Made by a program: the position numbers and the translations under genes. From Deltaproteobacteria bacterium (GTDB taxonomy: Bacteria > Desulfobacterota > Desulfarculia > Adiutricales > Adiutricaceae), in contig JAITQT010000434.1 in assembly GCA_031288745.1 (NCBI GenBank), positions 1-12,426 of the forward strand: a DNA stretch of 12,426 bases, given 5' to 3'. Numbering within the stretch: the stretch's first letter is position 1; every line of letters begins with the position of its first letter. Below are positions 1 to 6,701 of this stretch, piece by piece. The notes beneath the pieces are model-generated. The model was not told the origin of the DNA, did no database searches, and worked only from the letters and a program-made list of their open reading frames with translations.

Positions 1-1371
1 CGCCGGAAGGGCTAAATAGGCCCACTCTTTTTTCTTTAAATCAGGCCAGTTTTTCCCAGCGGGAGAGGCTGGTTGCCCCCAGGCCATTTTTAGAGTGACC
101 TTTAGTATATAGGCCGCTGCAAGTAAGGCCCCTGGGATTACTATTAAGCCTAAAGAGATTTTTGAGTCAAAGGCCGCTAAGATAACCATAAACTCACCCA
201 CAAAGCCGTTAGTCCCGGGAAAGCCAAAGGAGGCTAGCCCAAAGAGGCCCCAGAAAAACATAAAGGCGGGGAGATATTTGCCAAGGCCAAGGTTATTGGA
301 GATTTCTCGGCTATGGCTTCGCTCGTAAATAGCCCCAATGAGCATAAACATGGCCCCGGTGATTATGCCGTGGTTAAGCATCTGTAAAATTGCCCCTTCC
401 ACGCCGTTTTGGCTAAATAAGAAGATGCCTAAGGTCACAAAACCCATGTGAGCCACGGAAGAGTAAGCGATAAGTTTTTTTATGTCCTTTTGACCTAAAG
501 CTACCGCCCCACCGTAGAGGATGGAGGCTACGCTTACGGCAATCATCATGGGGGCGAAATGAATTGAGGCCTCTGGGGCTAGGGGTAGAGAGAACCTTAA
601 AAAACCGTAAGTGCCCATCTTTAATAAGACTGCGGCCAAGATGACGGACCCAGCCGAAGGTGCCTGGACGTGGGCGGCGGGGAGCCAGGTGTGAAAGGGA
701 AACATGGGTACTTTGATGGCAAAGGCGATAAAAAAGGCTAAAAAGATCCAATATTGAAAATCAAAGGAGAAGTTTTGTTTCATTAATTGGGGAATAGAAA
801 AGGTGCCTCCAACTATCCTTAAGGCCACGATAGCCACCAGTAGTAAGGTCGAGCCGGCTAAGGTATAGAGAAAGAACTTAATGGAGGCGTAGCGCTTTTC
901 GTCTCCGCCCCAGATGGCAATCATCAAATACATGGGAATGAGAAGAGCTTCCCAGAAAACGTAAAAGAGGACCAGATCTAGAGCAGAAAAAACACCTACG
1001 CAAGCGGTGGTCATCAAAAGTAAGCAGACGTGAAACTCTTTAACCCTTCGCCCAATATAAGTCCAAGAGCACAAGACACACAGAGGTAGGGTAAAAATAG
1101 AGAGCCAGATCATCAAAACGCTTATACCGTCTATGCCCATGGCGTAGGTTAGTCCCCAGGAAGGGACCCAGTCGCAAGTTTCTACAAACTGAAAGCCAGC
1201 TTGCTTTTGAAAGCTTAAAAGAGGGGCGGCCAGGGCCACTTCGATTAAAGAGGCTATTAAAGTTACCGCACGCACCCCTTTTTCGCTTTTGACCGGGGCC
1301 AATAGCAAAGCCGCAGCCAGGGGCCAGAAAGCGAGGACGGTTAAGACCGGATAGCAATTAGTAAGGTCCAT
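1..1371 (-). CDS. nuoM: Complex I subunit NuoM, 3' end cut by the window edge
   Basis: This is the antiporter-type, proton-translocating membrane subunit M of complex I. The frame is open from the ATG at 1371 to base 1, giving 457 residues. The family is usually about 490-510 residues, so only the last few dozen are missing. The protein is hydrophobic throughout, with many membrane helices. Charged residues of the proton path are visible: Glu141 in FYVFWEALLIP (helix 5), Lys220 in FAIKVPMFPFHTWLP (helix 7), Lys251 (helix 8) and Glu393 in GFVGEFMVILAAF (helix 12). Glu rather than Lys in helix 12 is typical of NuoM and separates it from NuoL and NuoN. The start has only a weak GGA about nine bases upstream. 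A better AGGAG at 1395-1399 lies 23 bases away, too far to serve it. It follows the NuoL-like gene after 47 bases. NuoN would be expected next but lies outside. Confidence 0.95.
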   Translation of the reverse strand, partial: MDLTNCYPVLTVLAFWPLAAALLLAPVKSEKGVRAVTLIASLIEVALAAPLLSFQKQAGFQFVETCDWVPSWGLTYAMGIDGISVLMIWLSIFTLPLCVLCSWTYIGRRVKEFHVCLLLMTTACVGVFSALDLVLFYVFWEALLIPMYLMIAIWGGDEKRYASIKFFLYTLAGSTLLLVAIVALRIVGGTFSIPQLMKQNFSFDFQYWIFLAFFIAFAIKVPMFPFHTWLPAAHVQAPSAGSVILAAVLLKMGTYGFLRFSLPLAPEASIHFAPMMIAVSVASILYGGAVALGQKDIKKLIAYSSVAHMGFVTLGIFLFSQNGVEGAILQMLNHGIITGAMFMLIGAIYERSHSREISNNLGLGKYLPAFMFFWGLFGLASFGFPGTNGFVGEFMVILAAFDSKISLGLIVIPGALLAAAYILKVTLKMAWGQPASPAGKNWPDLKKKEWAYLALPA

Positions 1372-1418
1372 TATAGAGTTTCCACTAATTTACGCTCCTA
1401 AATTTTAGGGGCGGATAA

Positions 1419-3206
1419 TTATAGCCAGTACCAAAATAGGGCGAAAATCGCTAGGGCTATGATAACCATCAAACCCAAATAGGTTTGAAGGCGTCCACTT
1501 TGTATTGAAGCCGCTCCATTACCAAAGTCTTTAAAGCTCAAGGCTGTCCCATCAACCACCTCGTCGATAACTTTACGATCGAATATGGCGGCTAAGGCAG
1601 CTAGAGCTTTTAAGAGACGAAGAGCGGCAAAGTTCCAAAATTCCGACCAAATGGAGTCGAAAAAGGCTAGCGGACGACTAACTAAAAAGACTAAGGCCTT
1701 GCCGGCTAGTCTATAGAACCAATCAAAATCAAGGTTTAAGGCTTTGTGGGGCTCGATGACCTTACGCATTATATAGAAGGCTAAACCGGAAAAGCTTAGT
1801 AACGATAGTGCCTGAATAACGTTCCAAGCGGTCCAGGGATGATACTGAGTAACCGCTTCTTGGTAAGGCAAAAACTGATAGAGCATCTTAGGATAGACGC
1901 CTTGGGCTAGGCATAAAATGGCTAGTATGGCCATGCCAACGTACATATTAAGCGGCACCGGTTTTAACGGCCGGTTGGGATCGACTTTTTTGCCGCCCCA
2001 AAAAGCAAAATAAGGTAGCTTTAAGCCAACAGAAACGAAAGTTCCCACAGCCGCTAGCTCCAAAGCTAAGGCCACAAAGAGGCGGTGCTCTTGGGCCACC
2101 CCGGCGATGGTCATGGTCTTAGAGATAAAGCCGTTAAATAAGGGCATTCCTGATATAGATAGGGCCGCGACCATATAAAAGACCATGATCCACGGACGTC
2201 TTGAGGCCAGACCACCCAACTCGTCTAGTTTTTGAGTTCCGGCCGTATATAAGAGAGTGCCCACGCTCATAAATAATAAGCCTTTATAGAGGATGTGGGC
2301 GTAGGCGTGGGCGCAGGCCCCGTTTAAGGTCATATAGGCACCCACTCCGATCCCGGCCACCATGTAGCCGACCTGGGAGACGATGTGGTAAGAAAGGATA
2401 CGGCGTGCGTTATTTTCCATAGAAGCGAAGATAACGCCGTAGACAGCCATGACCGCCCCGGCTATGGCTAAAATATCCCAACCGGGAAAGGCCCTAGCCA
2501 AAACGTAAACGGCTGTCTTAGTAGTGTAAGCGCACAAAAAGACCGAGCCGGTCACCGTGCCCCTGGGGTAGGCGTCGGGTAGCCAAGCGTGGAGGGGGAC
2601 AACGGCGGCGTTAACGCAAAAGCCAAGTAAAATTAACCAATCAGCATAAGTGGCCCCGTTAAAGGCAATCGGGCCAAATTCAAAAGATTTAGTAGCCTGG
2701 TACTTAAGCACTATGCCGCCTAAAAGCATTAAGCCGCCAAAGATGTGAAAGAGAAAGTAGCGAAAGGAGGCTAAGACCGATTCTCTAGTGCGGTTGAGCA
2801 TAACCAGTAAGGTCCCAGCCACAGTCATGATTTCCCAAAAGAGAAATAGACTTAAGTAGTCGGCGGCCATCAAACAGCCAAAGCCACCGGCCACGTAGAG
2901 GAGCGAAGAAACGTGCTGGGCCTTGTCGTTTACGTGGAGAGAAAAGATTATGCCAGCAAGGCTCATGAAGGCGAAGACCTGGGTAAAAACCCGAGATAGC
3001 TCGTCGACTCGCCCAACTTGGAGGGTAAGATCTAGCCAGTTGAGAGATAAGTGATCGCCAAGGCCGTTGGTAAAGGAGGCGTAGAGTGCGGCCAGGGGCG
3101 GGAGCAACAAGAGCCACTTCCATCGGCGATTACCCGGTAGAAAGGGCAGCACTACGGCCATCATGAGGAAGGCTACCGACGGGTGGTAAAAATTAGAGGT
3201 CGCCAT
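1419..3206 (-). CDS. NuoL-like / Na+/H+ antiporter subunit D-type membrane subunit
   Basis: This 595-residue protein is a proton-conducting membrane subunit and most likely holds the NuoL position. The antiporter core covers roughly residues 8-445. After it comes a helix near 461-480, a long amphipathic stretch near 490-560 and a last membrane helix at 573-595, preceded by SIQSGRLQTYLGLM. That tail resembles the lateral helix and anchor of NuoL. Glu125 (FLFWEIM, helix 5) and Lys363 (FNGFISKTM, helix 12) are present. In helix 7 the usual Lys is Asn199 (GFCVNAAVVPLHAWLP), while Lys230 lies in helix 8 (AYTTKTAVY). I recall this pattern from proteins annotated 'Na+/H+ antiporter subunit D' in Deltaproteobacteria. 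The ATG overlaps the end of the small upstream gene by 14 bases, and CGAGGA lies about eight bases before it, suggesting translational coupling. Whether it carries H+ or Na+ cannot be read from the sequence. Confidence 0.9.
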   Translation of the reverse strand: MATSNFYHPSVAFLMMAVVLPFLPGNRRWKWLLLLPPLAALYASFTNGLGDHLSLNWLDLTLQVGRVDELSRVFTQVFAFMSLAGIIFSLHVNDKAQHVSSLLYVAGGFGCLMAADYLSLFLFWEIMTVAGTLLVMLNRTRESVLASFRYFLFHIFGGLMLLGGIVLKYQATKSFEFGPIAFNGATYADWLILLGFCVNAAVVPLHAWLPDAYPRGTVTGSVFLCAYTTKTAVYVLARAFPGWDILAIAGAVMAVYGVIFASMENNARRILSYHIVSQVGYMVAGIGVGAYMTLNGACAHAYAHILYKGLLFMSVGTLLYTAGTQKLDELGGLASRRPWIMVFYMVAALSISGMPLFNGFISKTMTIAGVAQEHRLFVALALELAAVGTFVSVGLKLPYFAFWGGKKVDPNRPLKPVPLNMYVGMAILAILCLAQGVYPKMLYQFLPYQEAVTQYHPWTAWNVIQALSLLSFSGLAFYIMRKVIEPHKALNLDFDWFYRLAGKALVFLVSRPLAFFDSIWSEFWNFAALRLLKALAALAAIFDRKVIDEVVDGTALSFKDFGNGAASIQSGRLQTYLGLMVIIALAIFALFWYWL

Positions 3207-3474
3207 AATGGTCCTCGGTTCTTTTTATAATAGGCTGAATGATTTTTTTAACCACGAAAATAAGAACTAACCCCACCACCAGGCCAAAAATAGGCCAAAA
3301 GAAAGGGTAGGCGTCAAAGCCAAAATGCGGATGGAGGTTTTTAATTATTAGGCTCATTAGGGCGATTAAAGCTAGTAAGAGAAAAAAAATTATCCGCCAA
3401 GTCCTAAGGCGCTCGGCCGAAAGCTGGTCAGCCAGAAAGGCCCCCAGGAGGCTTTTGTTGTCGTTTAGAGACAT
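3193..3474 (-). CDS. Small two-helix membrane protein inside the complex I operon
   Basis: This is a 93-residue protein I cannot assign to a named family. It has a short polar N-terminus (residues 1-25), a first hydrophobic helix at about 27-45 (IIFFLLLALIALMSLII), a short loop with HPHFGFDAYPFF, a second helix at about 58-75, and a basic then acidic tail (KKIIQPIIKRTEDHYGDL). AAAAGGA sits about eight bases before the ATG. It begins 14 bases after the MrpD-like gene and overlaps the NuoL-like gene by 14 bases. This tight packing argues for a real, co-translated product. By position it could be an accessory or assembly subunit linking the two antiporter modules, but that is inference. The name of NuoA or NuoK does not fit: there is no YECG motif and there are no helix glutamates. 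Confidence 0.8.
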   Translation of the reverse strand: MSLNDNKSLLGAFLADQLSAERLRTWRIIFFLLLALIALMSLIIKNLHPHFGFDAYPFFWPIFGLVVGLVLIFVVKKIIQPIIKRTEDHYGDL

Positions 3475-3488
3475 AAGCGATCCTTTTT

Positions 3489-4991
3489 TTAATATTGGCC
3501 GAAAATCTTAATAAAAGAGTGAAATATTTTTGGATATATACCTAAGAGAACCGAAACTAAAGAAGTCAGGACCAAAGGCACGACCATGGATAAAGGGGCC
3601 TCGGAATATTTTTCAATATTAACGTCCGGTTCCGGTGGTAAAAAGAAGGCTCGGTAAAAGATGGGCACAAAATATCCGGCGTTGAGGATAGAAGAAAAAA
3701 GAAGGGCGATTAATAAAATTAATTGGCCCTGGTCTAAGGCCCCATTAAGTAGATACCATTTAGAGACAAAGCCGCAGACCGGGGGGACGCCTATCATTGA
3801 TAAGCTAGCTAAGCCAAAGGCACCAAAGGTCCAAGGCATGCGCCGCCCCAAGCCGTTCATCTTTTTTATGGATTTAAGGTGGCTAGCTACATAAATAGCC
3901 CCAGCCCCAAAAAATAGGGTGATTTTAGAAAAGGCATGGTGCCCAATATGCATTAGCCCTCCTTGGACGGCCAAGGGGGCGGCTAAGGCTACTCCTATAA
4001 TTACGTAACTAAGCTGAGAAACGGTGGAGTAGGCCAGTCTAGCTTTTATATCGTCTTTAGTAAGAGCTATCAGAGAGGCGACTACGATAGTAAAGGCGGC
4101 CAGATAAGCGGTGGGGAGAGAGAGGCCTAAAGAGGTCATGTTTTCCGTACCAAAGCCGGAGAGGATAATTCGGCTTACTGAAAAGACTCCCGCTTTAACC
4201 ACGGCCACTGCGTGTAGTAAGGCCGAAACAGGGGTGGGGGCGACCATGGCCGAAGGTAGCCAGTTGTGAAGAGGCATTAAGGCGGCTTTAGCTAGACCTG
4301 CGATAAATAAGACATAAGTTAAGCGCACTAAATTTGGGTGAGTTGTTACTACTTCTGGGGGGAATATACCGGTTTTAATGTTCCCCAAAGGAAAATCTAA
4401 GGTTCCGCACAAGACGTAGGTTAGGATCATGGCCGGCAGCAAAAAAAGCTTAGAGGTCCCCATTAAGTAGACTAGATATTTTCTAGCCCCGTAAAAACCC
4501 TCCTCGTCCTGGTGATGCGCGACTAGAGGATAGGTAAAAACAGAGATGATTTCGTAGAAGAGATAGAGAGTAAAGACATTGGCGGCCAAGGCCACGCCTA
4601 CGGCCCCAAAGATAGCCACAGCAAAGCAAAAGTAATACCTAGTTTGGGCGTGCTCATTTAAGCTGCGCATATAGCCCACGTTGTAACTTGTAGCGAAAAT
4701 CCACAAAAACGGGGCGATAAAGGCGAAAATAAAGCCTAAGCCGTCAATAGCAAAGCTAACTTTAAGACCAGGCAGAAGGGTAAAGAGTTCTAAGCGGTAA
4801 ACGACTCCGTTAAGCACGGAAGGGGCGAAGGAGAGCATAATAATAGCCGTGAAAGTACCGGCTAGGGCGCTAACGGCCTCCCTTATGTTTTGTCGCCGAG
4901 AGGTTAATAAAACGGCAAAGGGGGCTAAAAACGTAATGGCCAGTGGCCAAGCTACCTTCCAGGTATCAATTACGGTCATATAAATTCTCAC
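3489..4991 (-). CDS. MrpD/NuoN-like proton-conducting antiporter subunit
   Basis: This 500-residue polytopic protein belongs to the antiporter-like family shared by Mrp subunit D, NuoL, NuoM and NuoN. Key residues are present: Glu147 (TLYLFYEIIS, helix 5), Lys235 (AGLAKAALMPLHNWLP, helix 7), Lys266 (VVKAGVFSVSR, helix 8), His351-His352 and Lys356 (helix 10 region), and Lys411 (GFVSKWYLL, helix 12). The APTPVSALLHAVAVVKAG stretch is closest to MrpD-type members. The start is chosen as GTG at 4991 because GGAGG lies six bases before it; an ATG at 4979 is also in frame but would be 18 bases from that site. The ribosome binding site is buried in a perfect hairpin. The gene follows nuoK after 140 bases, the longest gap inside the operon. 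It may be an extra pump module or may stand in for NuoN in an unusual position. Confidence 0.92.
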   Translation of the reverse strand: MRIYMTVIDTWKVAWPLAITFLAPFAVLLTSRRQNIREAVSALAGTFTAIIMLSFAPSVLNGVVYRLELFTLLPGLKVSFAIDGLGFIFAFIAPFLWIFATSYNVGYMRSLNEHAQTRYYFCFAVAIFGAVGVALAANVFTLYLFYEIISVFTYPLVAHHQDEEGFYGARKYLVYLMGTSKLFLLPAMILTYVLCGTLDFPLGNIKTGIFPPEVVTTHPNLVRLTYVLFIAGLAKAALMPLHNWLPSAMVAPTPVSALLHAVAVVKAGVFSVSRIILSGFGTENMTSLGLSLPTAYLAAFTIVVASLIALTKDDIKARLAYSTVSQLSYVIIGVALAAPLAVQGGLMHIGHHAFSKITLFFGAGAIYVASHLKSIKKMNGLGRRMPWTFGAFGLASLSMIGVPPVCGFVSKWYLLNGALDQGQLILLIALLFSSILNAGYFVPIFYRAFFLPPEPDVNIEKYSEAPLSMVVPLVLTSLVSVLLGIYPKIFHSFIKIFGQY

Positions 4992-4997
4992 AGGAAA

Positions 4998-5017
4998 CCT
5001 CCGATGATAATCGGAGG
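4998..5017 (-). promoter_or_regulatory. Hairpin that sequesters the ribosome binding site of the MrpD-like gene
   Basis: Reading the mRNA (minus strand), CCTCCGAT, a TATC loop and ATCGGAGG form a perfect 8-bp stem with a 4-nt loop. The last five bases, GGAGG, are the Shine-Dalgarno sequence for the GTG start six bases downstream. The 5' arm is therefore an exact anti-Shine-Dalgarno. In the folded state the ribosome site would be hidden. This is seen directly in the sequence. That it regulates translation, as an RNA thermometer or as the output of the folded RNA just upstream, is inference. Confidence 0.55.
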
Positions 5018-5034
5018 CGGTTGACGATGCTTTG

Positions 5035-5098
5035 CGCCGTTTCTTTAAGATTGATTAGCCGAGGGAAAAACGGCGGCCTTTGGGGCTAATTAAACGGC
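5035..5098 (-). promoter_or_regulatory. Structured leader RNA: candidate pseudoknot with a competing fold
   Basis: In the mRNA the order is ATTAGCC (5090-5084), CGCCGTTT (5075-5068), GGCTAAT (5060-5054), AAACGGCG (5042-5035). The first pairs with the third (7 bp) and the second with the fourth (8 bp), both perfectly. The pairs interleave, so both together make an H-type pseudoknot with connecting stretches of 8, 7 and 11 nt. A second copy of GCCGTTT at 5098-5092 can pair with the same AAACGGC (5042-5036) and would instead enclose the ATTAGCC/GGCTAAT stem as a nested fold. Two arms thus compete for one partner. The region lies 18 nt upstream of the hairpin that hides the next ribosome binding site. 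No ligand or known riboswitch class is recognised. Confidence 0.4.
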
Positions 5099-5131
5099 TG
5101 TGGTCGAGTTAAATAACAAAAAGATAATATT

Positions 5132-5458
5132 TTAAATAATTTTATCAGTTTTAGGGTTAATACTAGAGATTTCTTCGGTCGTAACTTGGCCAAAACGTTT
5201 TTGGACCACTATGATCATGGCTAGCACTAAAGTAGCCTCGGCTGCGGCCAAACCCATGACAAAGAGGGCGGAGAGCTGGCCGTGGATGTCGGAGGAGGGG
5301 GTGAGCTTTGCAGCGGCTACAATAGAAAGGCCAGCCCCGTTGAGCATAAGTTCAACGCTAATTAATAAACCGACCAAGGTCCTTCTGGTAATTAGGCCCA
5401 CTAAACCCAGGGCTAAGAGAAGAAGGCTAGCTAAGAAAAAAAGAGTTAACGCGCTCAT
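5132..5458 (-). CDS. nuoK: Complex I subunit NuoK
   Basis: This is the small membrane subunit K of complex I (MrpC-like), 108 residues, close to the usual 100. It has three hydrophobic helices at about 2-23, 28-50 and 62-86. Two buried glutamates of the proton path are present: Glu36 (LLISVELMLNG) and Glu74 (LAAAEATLVLA), matching Glu36 and Glu72 of the E. coli protein. AGGAGC lies about eight bases before the ATG and overlaps the end of nuoJ, whose stop is only 12 bases upstream, so the two are likely translated together. The polar C-terminal tail (residues 88-108) is somewhat longer than in E. coli. After the stop comes the structured 140-base leader rather than a direct run into the next gene. 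Confidence 0.97.
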   Translation of the reverse strand: MSALTLFFLASLLLLALGLVGLITRRTLVGLLISVELMLNGAGLSIVAAAKLTPSSDIHGQLSALFVMGLAAAEATLVLAMIIVVQKRFGQVTTEEISSINPKTDKII

Positions 5459-5470
5459 AGGCTTTTGCTC

Positions 5471-6076
5471 CTAATTGGGCTTCTTGTCGGGCTTCTTGCG
5501 CCAGACTAAAAAGACGGCCCCGGCCATAGCCACCAAAAGGATGATAGAGATAAGCTCAAAGGGGACCACGTCGGAAGAGAGAAGTCCCCGACCCAAAAGG
5601 CTAGTTTTGGTAGGTTCGGGCGTAATTTGATAATTTGGGGCATGTTTTATAATCATGGGCGTTAAGATAGCCAAAGGGGCTAACCCGGCCAAAAAGCCTA
5701 GGATTATATGACTAAGACTAGGTAAGTTTTGCTCTTGCCCTACGGCCGAGTTTTTAGTGAGCATGACAGCGAAAAAGACTAAGACACAGACCGCCCCCAC
5801 GTAGATAAGAAGCTGCATGAAGGCTAGAAAAGGGCAGGCGAGGAGTAAATAAAAGCCAGCCACGCCCAAAAAAGTCAAAATTAGGCCCATCATGGCCCGA
5901 ACAAGGTTTCTTGATAAGACGGCCGTTAAGCCTCCAGCTAAAACGACTAAGCAGTAAAAGGCGAAGGCGGCTAAAGCCGCATAACTTTGGTCGGGCAGCG
6001 ATTGGGATAGGCTTTCATCTAAAGCGTTTAGGGGGCTTTTAAGGAAACCTAATATAGTTTCGATTATTTGATTCAT
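5471..6076 (-). CDS. nuoJ: Complex I subunit NuoJ
   Basis: This is membrane subunit J of complex I, 201 residues, within the family's usual range. It has five predicted membrane helices at about 35-55, 58-80, 84-107, 123-143 and 172-192. The central helix carries the conserved stretch MQLLIYVGAVCVLVFFAVML with Tyr92 and Gly94, the region that links quinone chemistry to proton movement in known structures. The N-terminal 30 residues are more polar than usual. AGAGGAAG sits about seven bases before the ATG, a good ribosome binding site. It follows nuoI after 82 bases and precedes nuoK by 12. The order I-J-K is the standard one, so the call is firm. Confidence 0.95.
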   Translation of the reverse strand: MNQIIETILGFLKSPLNALDESLSQSLPDQSYAALAAFAFYCLVVLAGGLTAVLSRNLVRAMMGLILTFLGVAGFYLLLACPFLAFMQLLIYVGAVCVLVFFAVMLTKNSAVGQEQNLPSLSHIILGFLAGLAPLAILTPMIIKHAPNYQITPEPTKTSLLGRGLLSSDVVPFELISIILLVAMAGAVFLVWRKKPDKKPN

Positions 6077-6158
6077 AATCTTCCTCTGTATTCGCTCTTA
6101 CTCTCTATTTTTCTTAGTCTGGGCCTAAATTAGTTTATAGGGCCATTGGTTTTAATCT

Positions 6159-6617
6159 CTAGTCATTAGCGACTGCGGCGTTTTTTTCTAGATCGGAGAG
6201 TAAGTCTAAGACCATTTCTTGGCGGCTAGACGCGACCATATAGACCTTGTGGGAAAATCTTAAGGCACCCGTGGGGCACGATTCGACGCAGGCTGCGCAA
6301 AGACAGCAGAGGGTAAAGTTGTAGGTCCAAACGATAGGGGCCTTACCTTGCCCCTTAACCACCGTTAAACAATGGCCCGGACAGGCCCTAACGCAGGCTT
6401 GGCAGCTAATGCAGCGAGATTGGGCGCTATTATCGGCCGCAGGAGTTAGCTCCAACGGGCCCCTAAAAGAAGAAAGGCTTTCTGGATCAACTACTTTTCT
6501 AGGGTAGTGGACAGTCTTTTGGGGGCTAAAGAGAAACCTCGCGGTAATAGAAAGACCCACTATAAGACTATAAAGGCCTTTAATATTATCCCACACAGCT
6601 CGAATCATAATTGACAT
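6159..6617 (-). CDS. nuoI: Complex I iron-sulfur subunit NuoI
   Basis: This is the ferredoxin-like subunit I that carries two [4Fe-4S] clusters (N6a and N6b) between the electron input and NuoB. It has 152 residues. Cluster motifs are Cys69-x2-Cys72-x2-Cys75-x3-Cys79-Pro and Cys104-x2-Cys107-x2-Cys110-x3-Cys114-Pro. The N-terminal part (residues 10-35) is amphipathic and would lie against the membrane, as in the family. With no NuoE, F or G in this operon, NuoI would be the outermost redox subunit and the likely docking point for a soluble donor such as ferredoxin; that is inference. Two in-frame ATGs, at 6617 and 6608, are possible, and neither has a clear ribosome binding site. The AT-rich 84-base gap from nuoH may matter for expression. 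Confidence 0.96.
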   Translation of the reverse strand: MSIMIRAVWDNIKGLYSLIVGLSITARFLFSPQKTVHYPRKVVDPESLSSFRGPLELTPAADNSAQSRCISCQACVRACPGHCLTVVKGQGKAPIVWTYNFTLCCLCAACVESCPTGALRFSHKVYMVASSRQEMVLDLLSDLEKNAAVAND

Positions 6618-6678
6618 CCAGAGACGGGCTAAAAAAGAGAGCCAGCCTATTTGATAGAGATTAGATTAAATATTTTTA

Positions 6679-6692
6679 TATTTATATAAATA
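6679..6692. repeat. AT-only palindrome between nuoH and nuoI
   Basis: TATTTATATAAATA is a perfect 14-bp palindrome inside the 84-base AT-rich gap. It contains no G or C, so any hairpin would be weak. In such AT-rich sequence short palindromes arise easily. It could be an RNase E-type processing site, but nothing here proves that. Confidence 0.3.
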
Positions 6693-6701
6693 ATTATAAT
6701 A

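Noticed and set aside
413..751. Open frames inside the pump genes in other frames of the same strand (also 1040-1357 and 2785-3123)
   Set aside because: They lie inside nuoM and the NuoL-like gene, which are clear family members. Their translations are Arg/Ser/Leu-rich without family motifs, as expected of shadows.
3661..3894. Plus-strand open frames antisense to the nuo genes (also 5211-5474, 9811-10080 and 10043-10249)
   Set aside because: They are antisense to well-supported conserved genes and their translations show no domain.
5040..5100. Intrinsic terminator between nuoK and the MrpD-like gene
   Set aside because: The stems are not followed by a run of U in the mRNA. The only T run lies between the pairing arms, so attenuation by a standard terminator is not supported.
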